A DNA stretch of 22,533 nucleotides, from NCBI GenBank assembly GCA_002409215.1, contig DHUO01000014.1, positions 8,510 through 31,042 on the forward strand, read 5' to 3'. Position numbers and translations under genes: made by a program. This DNA is from Candidatus Dojkabacteria bacterium UBA5232 (GTDB lineage: Bacteria > Patescibacteriota > Dojkabacteria > SC72). Positions 14,014 to 22,373 of this stretch are shown in pieces (the first letter of the stretch is position 1; the number at the start of each line of letters is the position of its first letter). Under the pieces are notes generated by a model, which worked only from the letters and a program-made list of their open reading frames with translations, searched no databases and was not told the origin of the DNA.

Positions 14014-16875
14014 ATGGAATTCATTAAAGTAAGGGGAGCTAAGGAGAATAATCTTAAGAATATCTCCGTTGATATCCCTAAAAAGAAATTAGTTGTGTTA
14101 ACTGGAGTTTCGGGCTGCGGAAAGTCTTCTTTGGCTTTTGATACTATATATGCAGAGGGACAAAGGAGATATGTTGAGTCACTCTCCTCTTATGCTAGAC
14201 AGTTCCTGGGCATCATGAAGAAACCCGATGTAGACTCAATAACGGGGCTTTCCCCCGCTATTTCAATAGATCAAAAGACAACTGGTTCAAATCCTCGTTC
14301 AACAGTAGGTACAATTACGGAAATATACAGCTATTTAAGGCTACTCTACGGACATGTTGGACAACCCCACTGTCCTAATTGTGGAATCCCTATTGAATCT
14401 CAGACTATTGAAGAGATTACAAAAAAAGTACTCAAGAGGATAAAAGGTTCCACGGAAAGTATCTCCATTGTTTCACCATTGATAAAAAACAGGAAGGGAC
14501 AGTTCAAATTCTTACTAGACAAATTACTCTCTAAAGGCTTCCTTCGGGTAATTATTGATAACGAAACATACCTTCTAGATGATATAGAAGACCTGAATCT
14601 CGATGAAAACAAGAAGCATACAATTGATTTGGTCATAGATCGATTAACTGCTGAGGATTCTGAATCAAAGGAATTCAAAAAAAGACTTACAGATGATATA
14701 GAATTAGCCACCCACGAATCAGATGGTGAGGTCAAAGTCCTTATTGACAAAGAAGAATTACTTTTTTCTGAACATAACACATGCATTAAGTGCGGAGTAT
14801 CATATCCCAAAATTACACCACTCTCCTTTTCATTTAACGCTCCAGAGGGGGCCTGTGATAATTGTACAGGATTAGGATTTCTAAAACAGATTGATATAAA
14901 GCTATTGTATAATCCAAATCTCACAATCCGTGAAGGAGGCATATTTCCTTGGGGTAATAGAACAACAAAAGATAGTTGGACGACAAGAATCCTTAATGAA
15001 GTTGCTAGAGTTCATAAATTTGACTTAAAAACACCGATCAAAGATTATTCACAAGAGATTTTCGATTTGATATTTTATGGCAAAGGAGCAAAGAAATATT
15101 ATGAAATCGAATATACTAACCGATTCGGACATACAAATAGCCACACTACACAGTATGAGGGCGTTGTTAAAGAAATTGAAAGAAGATACAACGAAACAAC
15201 TTCAGAGTTCGCAAGGCATGAGTATGAGAAATATATGAGAGAGATAACATGTCCTGTATGTAATGGGAAGAAATTAAAACCGTACTCTCTTGCAGTTACA
15301 ATAAAAGAAAAAAACATTATCGTAATCACAGATATATCCATTACAGAATCATATAATTTTCTAAAAGATCTTTCATTGAGTGGGAATAAGAAAAAAATTG
15401 CAGAGCCGATTGTTAAAGAAATATTAGCAAGGTTAGATTTTCTAATTAATGTAGGGTTAGAATACCTAACCTTGTCAAGGCAAGCAGGAACTCTTTCTGG
15501 GGGAGAATCACAAAGGATTAGATTGGCATCACAGATAGGTACAGGGCTTTCTGGAGTTGTATATGTATTGGATGAGCCATCGATTGGTCTACACCCTAGG
15601 GATATTTCAAAACTAACAGAGTCACTTAAGCAGTTAAGAGATGAAGGCAATTCACTCATTATTGTAGAGCATGACCCAGAAACTATGAGACAAGCAGATT
15701 GGGTTATAGATGTTGGTCCAATGGCGGGTAAACATGGGGGTGAAATCACAGCAGAAGGGACATACGAACAAGTCAAGCAAACAGATACCATTACTGCTAA
15801 ATACCTCAGTAATACACTTACTATCAAAAAAGAAGACAAGAAGACAGAGAACAGGGAAGACAAGGGAGCTATCAAGATAAGTGGCGTAAGTACAAACAAC
15901 TTAAAAAACATAGATGTCAATTTTCCTTTAGGTAAGCTCATTTCAGTAACAGGTGTTTCTGGCAGTGGAAAGTCCTCTCTGATAGAAAACACTCTTGTTC
16001 CTGCCCTAGCAAATGAAACCATGCATACAAAGCTAGTTGAAGGTACATACAAAGGTATCGAAGGGGTTGAAAATATCGACAAAGTTATCAGCATAGACCA
16101 GTCCCCTATAGGCCGGACACCACGATCTAACCCAGCAACATACACAGGCATCTTTACCCATATACGTGACCTCTACGCCAATCTTAATGAATCAAAAGCA
16201 AGAGGATACAAACCTGGAAGATTTAGTTTCAACGTCAAAGGGGGAAGATGCGAGAAGTGCAAAGGTGAAGGTGAGATAAAAATTGAGATGCAATTCCTGT
16301 CCGATATATATATCACTTGTGATCAATGCAATGGAAGCAGATACAATTCAGATGTACTCCAAATTGATTACAAAGGAAAAAATATTGCGCAAGCATTACA
16401 GATGACCGTAGAAGAAGCTCTCAAGTTTTTCAAAAACCATCCAGTCATCACAAGGAAACTTGAAATACTGAACAAGGTTGGATTGGGATATATCGAACTT
16501 GGACAATCCGCCCTAACCCTCTCTGGTGGAGAATCCCAACGAGTCAAACTCGCAAAAGAATTATCAAAAATCTCCACAGGCAAAACTCTCTACATATTAG
16601 ACGAGCCCACTACAGGACTTCACTATTATGATGTCGACAACCTATTACAAATACTCGCAGAGCTTGTGTACAAAGGGAATACTGTGATTGTTGTAGAGCA
16701 CAACCTAGAGATAGTGCGTAATTCTGACTGGATTATTGATCTTGGACCAGAAGGCGGAGATAGTGGTGGCGAGGTGGTAGCAGAAGGAACTATCCTTGAC
16801 ATAACAAACAATTCTAAGAGTTACACTGGTAAGTATCTCAAAGAAAACCTTAAAGAGCTTAACATCAAAGTATAA
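14014..16875 (+). CDS. uvrA: Excinuclease ABC subunit A (UvrA)
   Basis: A 953-aa damage-recognition ATPase of nucleotide excision repair; it dimerises and loads UvrB on lesions. It has two ABC ATPase modules. Module 1 has GVSGCGKSS (31-39), the RYVESLSSYARQFL segment, zinc-binding CPNCG, CIKCG...CDNC and CPVCNGKK cysteines, the signature LSGGESQRIRLA (about 494) and VLDEPSIGLHPRD. Module 2 has GVSGSGKSS (647-655), the zinc module CEKCKGEGE (746) to CDQCNGSRY (769), LSGGESQRVKLAKEL and ILDEPTTGLHYYD. All key residues are present and the length is normal (about 940-960). It is a single-gene unit; no uvrB or uvrC is nearby. Confidence 0.97.
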   Translation: MEFIKVRGAKENNLKNISVDIPKKKLVVLTGVSGCGKSSLAFDTIYAEGQRRYVESLSSYARQFLGIMKKPDVDSITGLSPAISIDQKTTGSNPRSTVGTITEIYSYLRLLYGHVGQPHCPNCGIPIESQTIEEITKKVLKRIKGSTESISIVSPLIKNRKGQFKFLLDKLLSKGFLRVIIDNETYLLDDIEDLNLDENKKHTIDLVIDRLTAEDSESKEFKKRLTDDIELATHESDGEVKVLIDKEELLFSEHNTCIKCGVSYPKITPLSFSFNAPEGACDNCTGLGFLKQIDIKLLYNPNLTIREGGIFPWGNRTTKDSWTTRILNEVARVHKFDLKTPIKDYSQEIFDLIFYGKGAKKYYEIEYTNRFGHTNSHTTQYEGVVKEIERRYNETTSEFARHEYEKYMREITCPVCNGKKLKPYSLAVTIKEKNIIVITDISITESYNFLKDLSLSGNKKKIAEPIVKEILARLDFLINVGLEYLTLSRQAGTLSGGESQRIRLASQIGTGLSGVVYVLDEPSIGLHPRDISKLTESLKQLRDEGNSLIIVEHDPETMRQADWVIDVGPMAGKHGGEITAEGTYEQVKQTDTITAKYLSNTLTIKKEDKKTENREDKGAIKISGVSTNNLKNIDVNFPLGKLISVTGVSGSGKSSLIENTLVPALANETMHTKLVEGTYKGIEGVENIDKVISIDQSPIGRTPRSNPATYTGIFTHIRDLYANLNESKARGYKPGRFSFNVKGGRCEKCKGEGEIKIEMQFLSDIYITCDQCNGSRYNSDVLQIDYKGKNIAQALQMTVEEALKFFKNHPVITRKLEILNKVGLGYIELGQSALTLSGGESQRVKLAKELSKISTGKTLYILDEPTTGLHYYDVDNLLQILAELVYKGNTVIVVEHNLEIVRNSDWIIDLGPEGGDSGGEVVAEGTILDITNNSKSYTGKYLKENLKELNIKV

Positions 16876-17231
16876 AGTAACAACTCACCCTATAAACTAA
16901 AACCGCCTATTTCTACAGTAGCATCGGTGAAACATCAATGACAAAAAGAACTAACACGCTCATAGTTCGTCACCAACAGCACATGTTCAAATATCGGCCT
17001 TCAAACATTATGTCGAACCCAAAAGGAAAACACCTCTTAGAAATCTTCTGAACAAATTCATATTTTTTTAGTTTAGAAGATGTAAACAAAAACAAAGAAA
17101 TATTTTTTCTAAATTTCCAACTGTTTCACTCACCTTATAGAAAAATTAATTTTCGATTAAAAACCTCAACAAACACCATGCCTAAAAGGATCAATGTACA
17201 GACCTGGTCTGATGAATAGATAATGAATGTT
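16876..17231. other. Gene-free stretch between uvrA and the HD-hydrolase gene
   Basis: The 356 nt between convergent genes hold repeat E6 (17132-17211). The remaining 250 nt contain no credible reading frame, tRNA, or hairpin with a T-run. A segment near 16990-17025 (TTCAAA ... TGTCGAACCC) loosely resembles part of the 79-bp repeat at 22285, too weakly to claim kinship. Confidence 0.6.
17132..17211 (-). repeat. 80-bp intergenic element, copy E6
   Basis: On the minus strand: the perfect 13-bp palindrome CAGACCTGGTCTG (17211-17199), then TACATTGATCCTTTT, TTTTAAT and AATTAAT boxes 11 bp apart, and TTTCTATAAGG ending at 17133. It starts 20 nt after the stop of the HD-hydrolase gene in the same orientation. 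It points at the 3' end of uvrA, so it precedes no gene. Confidence 0.85.
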
Positions 17232-17852
17232 TTATATAAAATACCTCTCTATTCTATCAACTTCTCCTTCAAAAATTTTTACTATCTTCCTAAAGTTATA
17301 TTTCTTCGCCAAAGGGATATAAAGATTTTTGACCTCACGAATATACCTCTTGTACTTCTCAGGTTTCTTCAAAACCGTATCCTCCACTATGCAATTAATA
17401 TTAGAAATCCTGTCAATCACCTTAACTATAACAGCATCCCTATTTTCAGATAACCTTCTGAGATAATTTTGAGTGACTACATATTTCTCTTCTTGAGTCA
17501 TACCCTGTCCTTCCTCTTCGGGAGTTTTAGAAAGAAGAAGAATTGTATCTGCAATTTTATCACCAAACTCCTTACGAAGTTCCCCTATCTTAACATCGGC
17601 ATCCTCCACTACATCATGCAGAAGAGTTGTCACAAGAAGTCTCTCCAAATCATCCTCTTTACGAAACAACTCACAAAGCAAAGAAGATGCATAATATATG
17701 TGTTCTTCAATGTAAGGTGCCCCACTATCTCTAAATTGTCCATGGTGCCCTTTCTCTGCAATAGATATTGCTTTCTTAACAATGTCCGAATATTTTAATT
17801 CGGACATTTGACTGAGTAAATCTTTTTTTGTCACTCTAGGCAATTTTTTCAT
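17232..17852 (-). CDS. HD-domain hydrolase of the RelA/SpoT hydrolase type, single domain
   Basis: A 206-aa protein with the HD metal-dependent phosphohydrolase fold in the form seen in the N-terminal half of RelA/SpoT. GHHGQFRDSGAPYIEEH (35-51) gives the first His (His51), LLHDVVED (77-84) the HD pair and the ED pair, and KVIDRISNIN (144-153) the distal Asp and Asn. No synthetase, TGS or ACT domain follows, so it resembles small alarmone hydrolases (Mesh1-like) that degrade (p)ppGpp; another nucleotide substrate is possible. Its start overlaps the stop of the HAD gene in a TAATG junction, implying translational coupling. Third gene of an apparent minus-strand operon. Confidence 0.8.
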   Translation of the reverse strand: MKKLPRVTKKDLLSQMSELKYSDIVKKAISIAEKGHHGQFRDSGAPYIEEHIYYASSLLCELFRKEDDLERLLVTTLLHDVVEDADVKIGELRKEFGDKIADTILLLSKTPEEEGQGMTQEEKYVVTQNYLRRLSENRDAVIVKVIDRISNINCIVEDTVLKKPEKYKRYIREVKNLYIPLAKKYNFRKIVKIFEGEVDRIERYFI

Positions 17853-18478
17853 TACTTAACAATATTTATAATTTCAAAAATATCTTTAATAACATAATCT
17901 GCTTTGAAACCTTTCTCTAACTGATCACTTTCCAACCATACTGTCTTCATTAAAAACTCTTTCCCTGTCTTTAAATCTTCTAAATCATCATCAACAAAAT
18001 AAATGTTGCTAGAATTAACATATTGAAACTTTCCTAACAACAACTCATATATCTCCCTATCAGGCTTCTTTAATCCATAATCACCACTAAATATCGCCAC
18101 ATCAAAAATATCTTTAAATCCAAACTTCTCTTCAAGATAATGTCCCCATTCTTTAGGAATATTTGAAAAAAGTGCCAATTTATATTGCTTCTTAAGTACT
18201 TCTAACATATCTAGCACGCCCTGTTTGAAGTTTATATTCTCTAAAAATCTCTTCTCTTGAGTTAAGAAATTATCAAAACCAACACCACTCCAAAAAGCTT
18301 TCCTATCAATTCTATCAACCTTATAATCTTCATAATATTTCTTAACTAATTTAGTATCAATACTAGGAAAGGTTAGATAGAAAATCTGCGATATTAAATG
18401 AGGGTTTGTTGTTAAAGTCCCAATCATATCAAAAACTATTGCTTTTTCATTAGAATATTGTTTGTTCTCAGTTATCAT
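17852..18478 (-). CDS. HAD-superfamily hydrolase with an altered motif I
   Basis: A 208-aa haloacid-dehalogenase-like protein. Motif I is VFDMIGTLT (15-23) with nucleophile Asp17; motif II is LALFSN (101-106); motif III is GLKKPDREIY (Lys137/138); motif IV is FVDDDLEDL (161-169). A helical cap occupies residues about 25-95, as in subfamily I enzymes. Phosphatases of this superfamily normally have a second Asp two residues after the nucleophile (DxD); here that position is Ile19. It may therefore act like a dehalogenase, be a poor phosphatase, or have lost catalysis. One nucleotide overlap with the HD hydrolase gene and a 24-nt gap to the secreted-protein gene upstream. Confidence 0.85.
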   Translation of the reverse strand: MITENKQYSNEKAIVFDMIGTLTTNPHLISQIFYLTFPSIDTKLVKKYYEDYKVDRIDRKAFWSGVGFDNFLTQEKRFLENINFKQGVLDMLEVLKKQYKLALFSNIPKEWGHYLEEKFGFKDIFDVAIFSGDYGLKKPDREIYELLLGKFQYVNSSNIYFVDDDLEDLKTGKEFLMKTVWLESDQLEKGFKADYVIKDIFEIINIVK

Positions 18479-18502
18479 AGATAAACTTTCAAATAATACA
18501 AC

Positions 18503-19894
18503 TTATAACTTCCTTAGAACACCTGGATAGTAGTAGAAAGAATCTCCGATTCTATAACTACCGTACAAACTACCATCATCACTCATTGCGTAGGGGGAAA
18601 ACTCATACCCATCAGGTAAGTGGATAGCTCCTGTTTTCAGTAAGTTACTATACAGCTTAATTTCTTTAGTATCCAAATTCATGATGAAAGAATCTATTAC
18701 CTTATCAGTAGCATAGAGGGCAAGTATCTCATTTCTGTTATTGATACTTTTAATCGTGAAAACTTCCAACTTCCCATCAACCACATCTTTAAGATAATCC
18801 TCTATTTTATATCTATATAAGAAAGGCTTACTAGAGAACAATCTTGGTACCTTTCTATTTTGATACACAAAACTAGATTCGTTAATAATAAAATCAACAA
18901 TGTTATACTCCTGTACAACTGCATAATTTCCATTACTTGCGCCAAGCATTGTATATGTCGACGACGGATCTTGGTGTGACCACGTTTGCCTAAGTTTCCA
19001 CTGATTCGGTTCTAAGTACTCGAAGTAACCTAGCACTACCTTATTTTTTGCCCGTGCATTAGCCCAAATATTTTTTTTATCATCTATGTTATAAATCTGT
19101 TGTCCAGGACCTTCATGTATGCCAAGCTGAGAAGCTATAGTTTCTGATAAATCAATTGGCTCATGCTGATTCGAAGACAACCAAACAATACCACCAGAGA
19201 TAGCTTCTGATACATATTGTGTCCCTGCAACATCCCCGTAATTGTTTAGTGATTTTCCTTCACTATCCCGGAATATTAAAGGAGGGAAATCCTTAGATAG
19301 ACCTCGTTGTTTAACAATGGTTTCAAAATACTCCTGCTTATCAGATTTTATATAATCTCCTCTTAATGAATAACCTTTAGAAGGTTCAAGAGTTATTGCA
19401 GGATTATTCAAATCGAATAAGTAAGATATTGCTTCCTTTTTTAAATCCATAGGAGCTTGAACAACCCCAATCTGTCCTAACCTGTTCACTCCAAAGACTT
19501 TAGAATATGACATTTCCTCCTTAAGCTCAAACTGCCCTTGAACACCTCCCTTATCATCCCAAACAAGCGTAGCAACACCAAGAGCTGTGCCTGCAAGCAT
19601 ACGGTCCCTATTCTCAAGGTCGCCTATAGCCTCAACATTAATATTACCTCCTGTACCCTTATCATCAATACTACCTACACCTTTAGCAAATTCAAAAGCT
19701 TCGAAAGAATATTTGGAACGCCTCCTAGCACTATTCAATGATTGTGACTGTTGACTCGAAATAAAAGACGCATAAGATATTTTTTCTGCAATATTTGTAT
19801 TTTTGTAAAGGTATAAACCAATACCTAAGACAAATAAAATAAGTACTGAATAACCTAATAACACAGCAATTCTATTGTTTTTTTTCTTCCCCAT
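18503..19894 (-). CDS. Secreted, membrane-anchored protein with HAF-like beta repeats
   Basis: A 463-aa protein with a short Lys/Asn-rich N-terminus and one membrane helix (about 9-30), so the bulk is probably extracellular. The body has repeated units of the form V/I-N/D-x-x-G/N-x-I-x-A/G followed by a beta strand: VNRLGQIGVVQAP, IDDKKNIWANARA, INNRNEILALYATDK, MSDDGSLYGSYRIGDS. This resembles the HAF extracellular-repeat type and a beta-propeller or beta-solenoid fold. No catalytic motif is seen. A TAGGAA ribosome binding site lies just before the ATG. It leads an apparent operon with the HAD and HD genes. The family assignment is tentative, the membrane topology is clear. Confidence 0.75.
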   Translation of the reverse strand: MGKKKNNRIAVLLGYSVLILFVLGIGLYLYKNTNIAEKISYASFISSQQSQSLNSARRRSKYSFEAFEFAKGVGSIDDKGTGGNINVEAIGDLENRDRMLAGTALGVATLVWDDKGGVQGQFELKEEMSYSKVFGVNRLGQIGVVQAPMDLKKEAISYLFDLNNPAITLEPSKGYSLRGDYIKSDKQEYFETIVKQRGLSKDFPPLIFRDSEGKSLNNYGDVAGTQYVSEAISGGIVWLSSNQHEPIDLSETIASQLGIHEGPGQQIYNIDDKKNIWANARAKNKVVLGYFEYLEPNQWKLRQTWSHQDPSSTYTMLGASNGNYAVVQEYNIVDFIINESSFVYQNRKVPRLFSSKPFLYRYKIEDYLKDVVDGKLEVFTIKSINNRNEILALYATDKVIDSFIMNLDTKEIKLYSNLLKTGAIHLPDGYEFSPYAMSDDGSLYGSYRIGDSFYYYPGVLRKL

Positions 19895-19921
19895 TTCCTA
19901 CTCATTAATTTTATATATAAT

Positions 19922-19930
19922 AGTATACCA
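19922..19930 (-). promoter_or_regulatory. Extended -10 promoter of the secreted-protein operon
   Basis: TGGTATACT on the minus strand, 27 nt before the ATG at 19894 and only 2 nt past the 3' end of tRNA-Pro. It is the third TGGTATAnT box in the window placed before a gene. Confidence 0.55.
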
Positions 19931-19932
19931 AA

Positions 19933-20006
19933 TCGGGGTGACTCGACTTGAACGAGCGACCTCTACGTCCCGAACGTAGCGTTCTAGCCATCTGAACTAC
20001 ACCCCG
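19933..20006 (-). tRNA. tRNA-Pro (anticodon CGG)
   Basis: A 74-nt cloverleaf: acceptor CGGGGTG/CACCCCG with discriminator A, D-stem GTTC/GAAC, anticodon stem CTACG/CGTAG with loop TTCGGGA (anticodon CGG), T-arm GCTCG-TTCAAGT-CGAGT. The C1-G72 pair is typical of bacterial tRNA-Pro. CCA is not encoded. The 5' end directly abuts the TAG stop of the DUF1232 gene (0 nt gap), so it is probably processed from the argS-DUF1232 transcript. Confidence 0.95.
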
Positions 20007-20237
20007 CTACTCAACAATCTCACCCTCTCTAACCTCAGAGCTAGAAGTTTTCATCCCTTCACTCCTCCCTCTCCACCTACCATACTCTGTCAAGATATGA
20101 ACTAAAAGCAAACCAGCATCATCTAATGTGCCTAACAAAGGAACTCTATCAGGAATTAAGTCTACTGGAAGAAGAATGTACAAAATCACAACAATCAACA
20201 ACCAATACTCCTGAAAAAAACTTTTCTTTTTCTCCAT
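20007..20237 (-). CDS. Small DUF1232 (YkvA-like) membrane protein
   Basis: A 76-aa protein with the DUF1232 core: YILLPVDLIPDRVPLLGTLDDAG (residues about 17-39, marker Pro-x-Asp-Leu-Ile-Pro-Asp and the later Leu-Asp-Asp). The core follows a hydrophobic helix (11-20) and precedes a second helix (LLLVHILTEYG). Proteins of this family are small integral or peripheral membrane proteins of unknown function. The C-terminal tail is polar. It lies 20 nt downstream of argS and immediately upstream of tRNA-Pro. Confidence 0.85.
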   Translation of the reverse strand: MEKKKSFFQEYWLLIVVILYILLPVDLIPDRVPLLGTLDDAGLLLVHILTEYGRWRGRSEGMKTSSSEVREGEIVE

Positions 20238-20257
20238 TTTTTGTAAAGTTAAATTAT

Positions 20258-22051
20258 TTACATTCTCTCAACAACAGCTATTCCTAATATATCTAAACCG
20301 TGTTCTACTATATTCATTACACCCTTCACTATTGCAAGAAGAATACCTCTTTCATCTTCCTCCATATCTGAAAGTCTCACATTCTGATAGAAAGAATTAA
20401 AACTCTGCGAAAGATTGAATAAATATTGACAAAGTGTTGAGGGAGAATAGCCTGAAGCACTATCAAGCAGAACACTCCTGTACTTGCTAAGGGTCCTCAT
20501 CAATCCTTCGACATAAGGATTTACCAAACACTCCCCGTAACAGATCTTTTGAACCCTATCATCTTTAAACTCCTTCAAAAGAGAATTGCACCTTGAATAC
20601 ACATACTGAATATATGGACCTGTATCACCATCAAATGAAATAGCCTTTTCGAAATCAAAAGCAATATCATTCCCTACACCGACTTTCAAAAAAGCATACT
20701 TAATTGCCCCAACAGCTATCTTCTCAGCAATACCTTCTATCCTCTCCGTAGAAATCTCCCCATTTCCCCTCATCTTCTCTATCACTTTTTTCTTAGTTTC
20801 ATCTAGAAGCCACTCAGCGGAAATAATACCACCTCTTCTGCTAGACATTTTCTGAGAATTTGGTAACTTAACCACTCCATGAGAGAAATGTTTCGTGTTT
20901 TTGGCAATATCAGTATCTAGTTTGCTAAGAGCATCTGTAACCACCTTGAAATAGCCACTTTGTTCATTTGCAGTTATAACAATGGAGAGATCAAAATCCA
21001 TAACTTCTTTTTTCTTAAAAGCAAGCCCTATCTCTTTTGATTCATATGTAGGCAACCCATACTTATTCACAAAAACCCTTGTATGCAGATTCTTTTTCTC
21101 ATCACCCTCATATATTACAGCTCCATCATCTTCCTTAAAAACCTTACCTACATTATCCAAAACAATCTTTAACCCTGCCTCACCAACTTCACTTTCAAAG
21201 AAATAGTAGTCAAACTTCGTTCCCAACCTTTTGTATATCGTTTCAAAATACTCTAAACACCAAAGTCTTCCTTTTGTATATTTCTCTTTCATTTGTAGCT
21301 CCTCAAACTTCTTGAAATCCCTTTTCTCTAGAATTGGAGCTGTGATATAGAAGATGTAATAGTTAATTGCATCGATATCACTTCTTGCTTCTGGATTGTC
21401 AGAATAGTCATATGCTTCAGAACCTTCAATATATGCATCTCCTAGATATTTTACCCTATGTACCAAAGGCAATTTTTCAATGTCGGAGAAAGTGTTTCCA
21501 TCATCTTTTAATTTTTTCTCTAAACCCCAAAGAGTTTTAGCAACATGAAGACCTATATCACCTTGGTAGTTGACACGTTTTACATCAACGCCTAGTGCCT
21601 CCTGTAGTCTTGAGAATGCTTCACCAACTGTGTTGGAGTATAGGTGACCTATATGGAGTATCTTGAAGGGGTTTGCATCTGTATATTCAATAGCTAATTT
21701 TTGACCTTTCTTTAATGAAGAGCTGAAATATTCCTCTGGAGTCGTTACAACCTTTTCAAGCTCTTTAAGAAGATACGTTGGTGAAAGGTAGAAGTTAATG
21801 AAACCAGGAGCAACAACCTCTACTTTAGAAAAGTCCTCATCGTCAACCTTTTGAACAATTTCATCCGCTATATCCGAAGGTTTCTTCTTCAAAACAGGAG
21901 AAAGTCTCATTGCAACATTTGATGAATAGTCACCGTTTGAAGGATCTTTAGGTGTTTCAACAACAATATCTATGGAAGATGTATTCACACCCATTTCTGT
22001 TAGCGCTTCTGTAAGAATCTTTTTTATCTTGGCTTTCATAACTTTATACAT
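20258..22051 (-). CDS. argS: Arginyl-tRNA synthetase
   Basis: About 597 aa; charges tRNA-Arg. N-terminal Add1 region, the HIGH motif in ANPFKILHIGHLYSNTVGE (about residue 133), NYQGDIGLHVAKTLWG typical of ArgRS, the KMSKS-equivalent KMSSRRGG (about 400), GPYIQYVYSR and a C-terminal DALR anticodon-binding domain ending in VVERM. The open frame extends to 22087, but that reaches into the tRNA gene and its extra residues are tRNA sequence. I chose ATG 22049-22051 (MYKVMKAK), with ATG 22037-22039 as alternative. No good ribosome binding site precedes either. The 5' end is 9 nt from tRNA-Arg(TCG), so the enzyme and its own substrate tRNA seem to be co-transcribed. Confidence 0.95.
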   Translation of the reverse strand: MYKVMKAKIKKILTEALTEMGVNTSSIDIVVETPKDPSNGDYSSNVAMRLSPVLKKKPSDIADEIVQKVDDEDFSKVEVVAPGFINFYLSPTYLLKELEKVVTTPEEYFSSSLKKGQKLAIEYTDANPFKILHIGHLYSNTVGEAFSRLQEALGVDVKRVNYQGDIGLHVAKTLWGLEKKLKDDGNTFSDIEKLPLVHRVKYLGDAYIEGSEAYDYSDNPEARSDIDAINYYIFYITAPILEKRDFKKFEELQMKEKYTKGRLWCLEYFETIYKRLGTKFDYYFFESEVGEAGLKIVLDNVGKVFKEDDGAVIYEGDEKKNLHTRVFVNKYGLPTYESKEIGLAFKKKEVMDFDLSIVITANEQSGYFKVVTDALSKLDTDIAKNTKHFSHGVVKLPNSQKMSSRRGGIISAEWLLDETKKKVIEKMRGNGEISTERIEGIAEKIAVGAIKYAFLKVGVGNDIAFDFEKAISFDGDTGPYIQYVYSRCNSLLKEFKDDRVQKICYGECLVNPYVEGLMRTLSKYRSVLLDSASGYSPSTLCQYLFNLSQSFNSFYQNVRLSDMEEDERGILLAIVKGVMNIVEHGLDILGIAVVERM

Positions 22052-22060
22052 AATACTACA

Positions 22061-22134
22061 CGCACCTGGAGGGAGTCGAACCCCCAACCCTCGGTTCCGA
22101 AGACCGATGCTCTATCCAGTTAAGCTACAGGTGC
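22061..22134 (-). tRNA. tRNA-Arg (anticodon TCG)
   Basis: A 74-nt cloverleaf: acceptor GCACCTG/CAGGTGC, discriminator G, D-stem GCTT/GAGC, anticodon stem TCGGT/ACCGA with loop CTTCGGA (anticodon TCG, reads CGA/CGG), T-arm GGGGG-TTCGACT-CCCTC. A follows GG in the D-loop. CCA is not encoded. It stands 9 nt before argS on the same strand. A GGTAAAAT box about 15 nt upstream could be its -10. Confidence 0.94.
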
Positions 22135-22160
22135 TTTCCTTGCATATTTTACCACAAAAC

Positions 22161-22182
22161 AGGTCTGACCTAGGTCAGACCT
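22161..22182. promoter_or_regulatory. 22-bp perfect palindrome upstream of tRNA-Arg(TCG)/argS
   Basis: AGGTCTGACCT followed directly by its reverse complement AGGTCAGACCT. It lies about 27 nt upstream of the tRNA 5' end, close to the expected -35 region, so it could be an operator; it could also form a cruciform. AGGTCAGAC recurs at the right ends of both 79-bp repeats. Confidence 0.6.
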
Positions 22183-22284
22183 ACAAAACCCGTTCATATC
22201 CTCAGAGTTTGTACCCTTTTACCACCGTTTCCTAGCCCTAGACAACATCGCAAAACAGAACAAACGGATTATGTAAAACCTTTT

Positions 22285-22363
22285 GTTAATGGGGTCGAAC
22301 ATTTGAAGTTGACCATCATATCGACAGAACCTTCCTAGAAAACAGGCAAAACATAGGTCAGAC
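22285..22363 (+). repeat. 79-bp direct repeat, copy 1
   Basis: It begins GTTAATGGGGTCGAACATTT and ends CATAGGTCAGAC. The second copy follows exactly 89 bp later without insertions or deletions. A GGTCGAAC/GTTGACC inverted repeat lies near the left end. Confidence 0.9.
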
Positions 22364-22373
22364 ATAAGCTGTG

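Noticed and set aside
15099..16151. Long minus-strand open frame (350 codons) opposite uvrA
   Set aside because: uvrA carries all its motifs across this stretch. The reverse translation is a low-complexity shadow without domain features.
16876..16930. Rho-independent terminator after uvrA
   Set aside because: No GC-rich hairpin followed by a T-run is visible here, nor clearly after any other gene in the window. The GACC(A/T)GGTC palindromes lack a T-tract directly behind them.
22052..22087. Extended argS start at 22087
   Set aside because: The extra 12 residues would be encoded by tRNA-Arg(TCG) and do not resemble an ArgRS N-terminus.
21972..22235. Plus-strand frame across the argS start and tRNA-Arg(TCG), with an APGGSRTPNPRF-like peptide
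   Set aside because: This peptide is the well-known false translation of a tRNA gene; the region is the argS start plus a tRNA.
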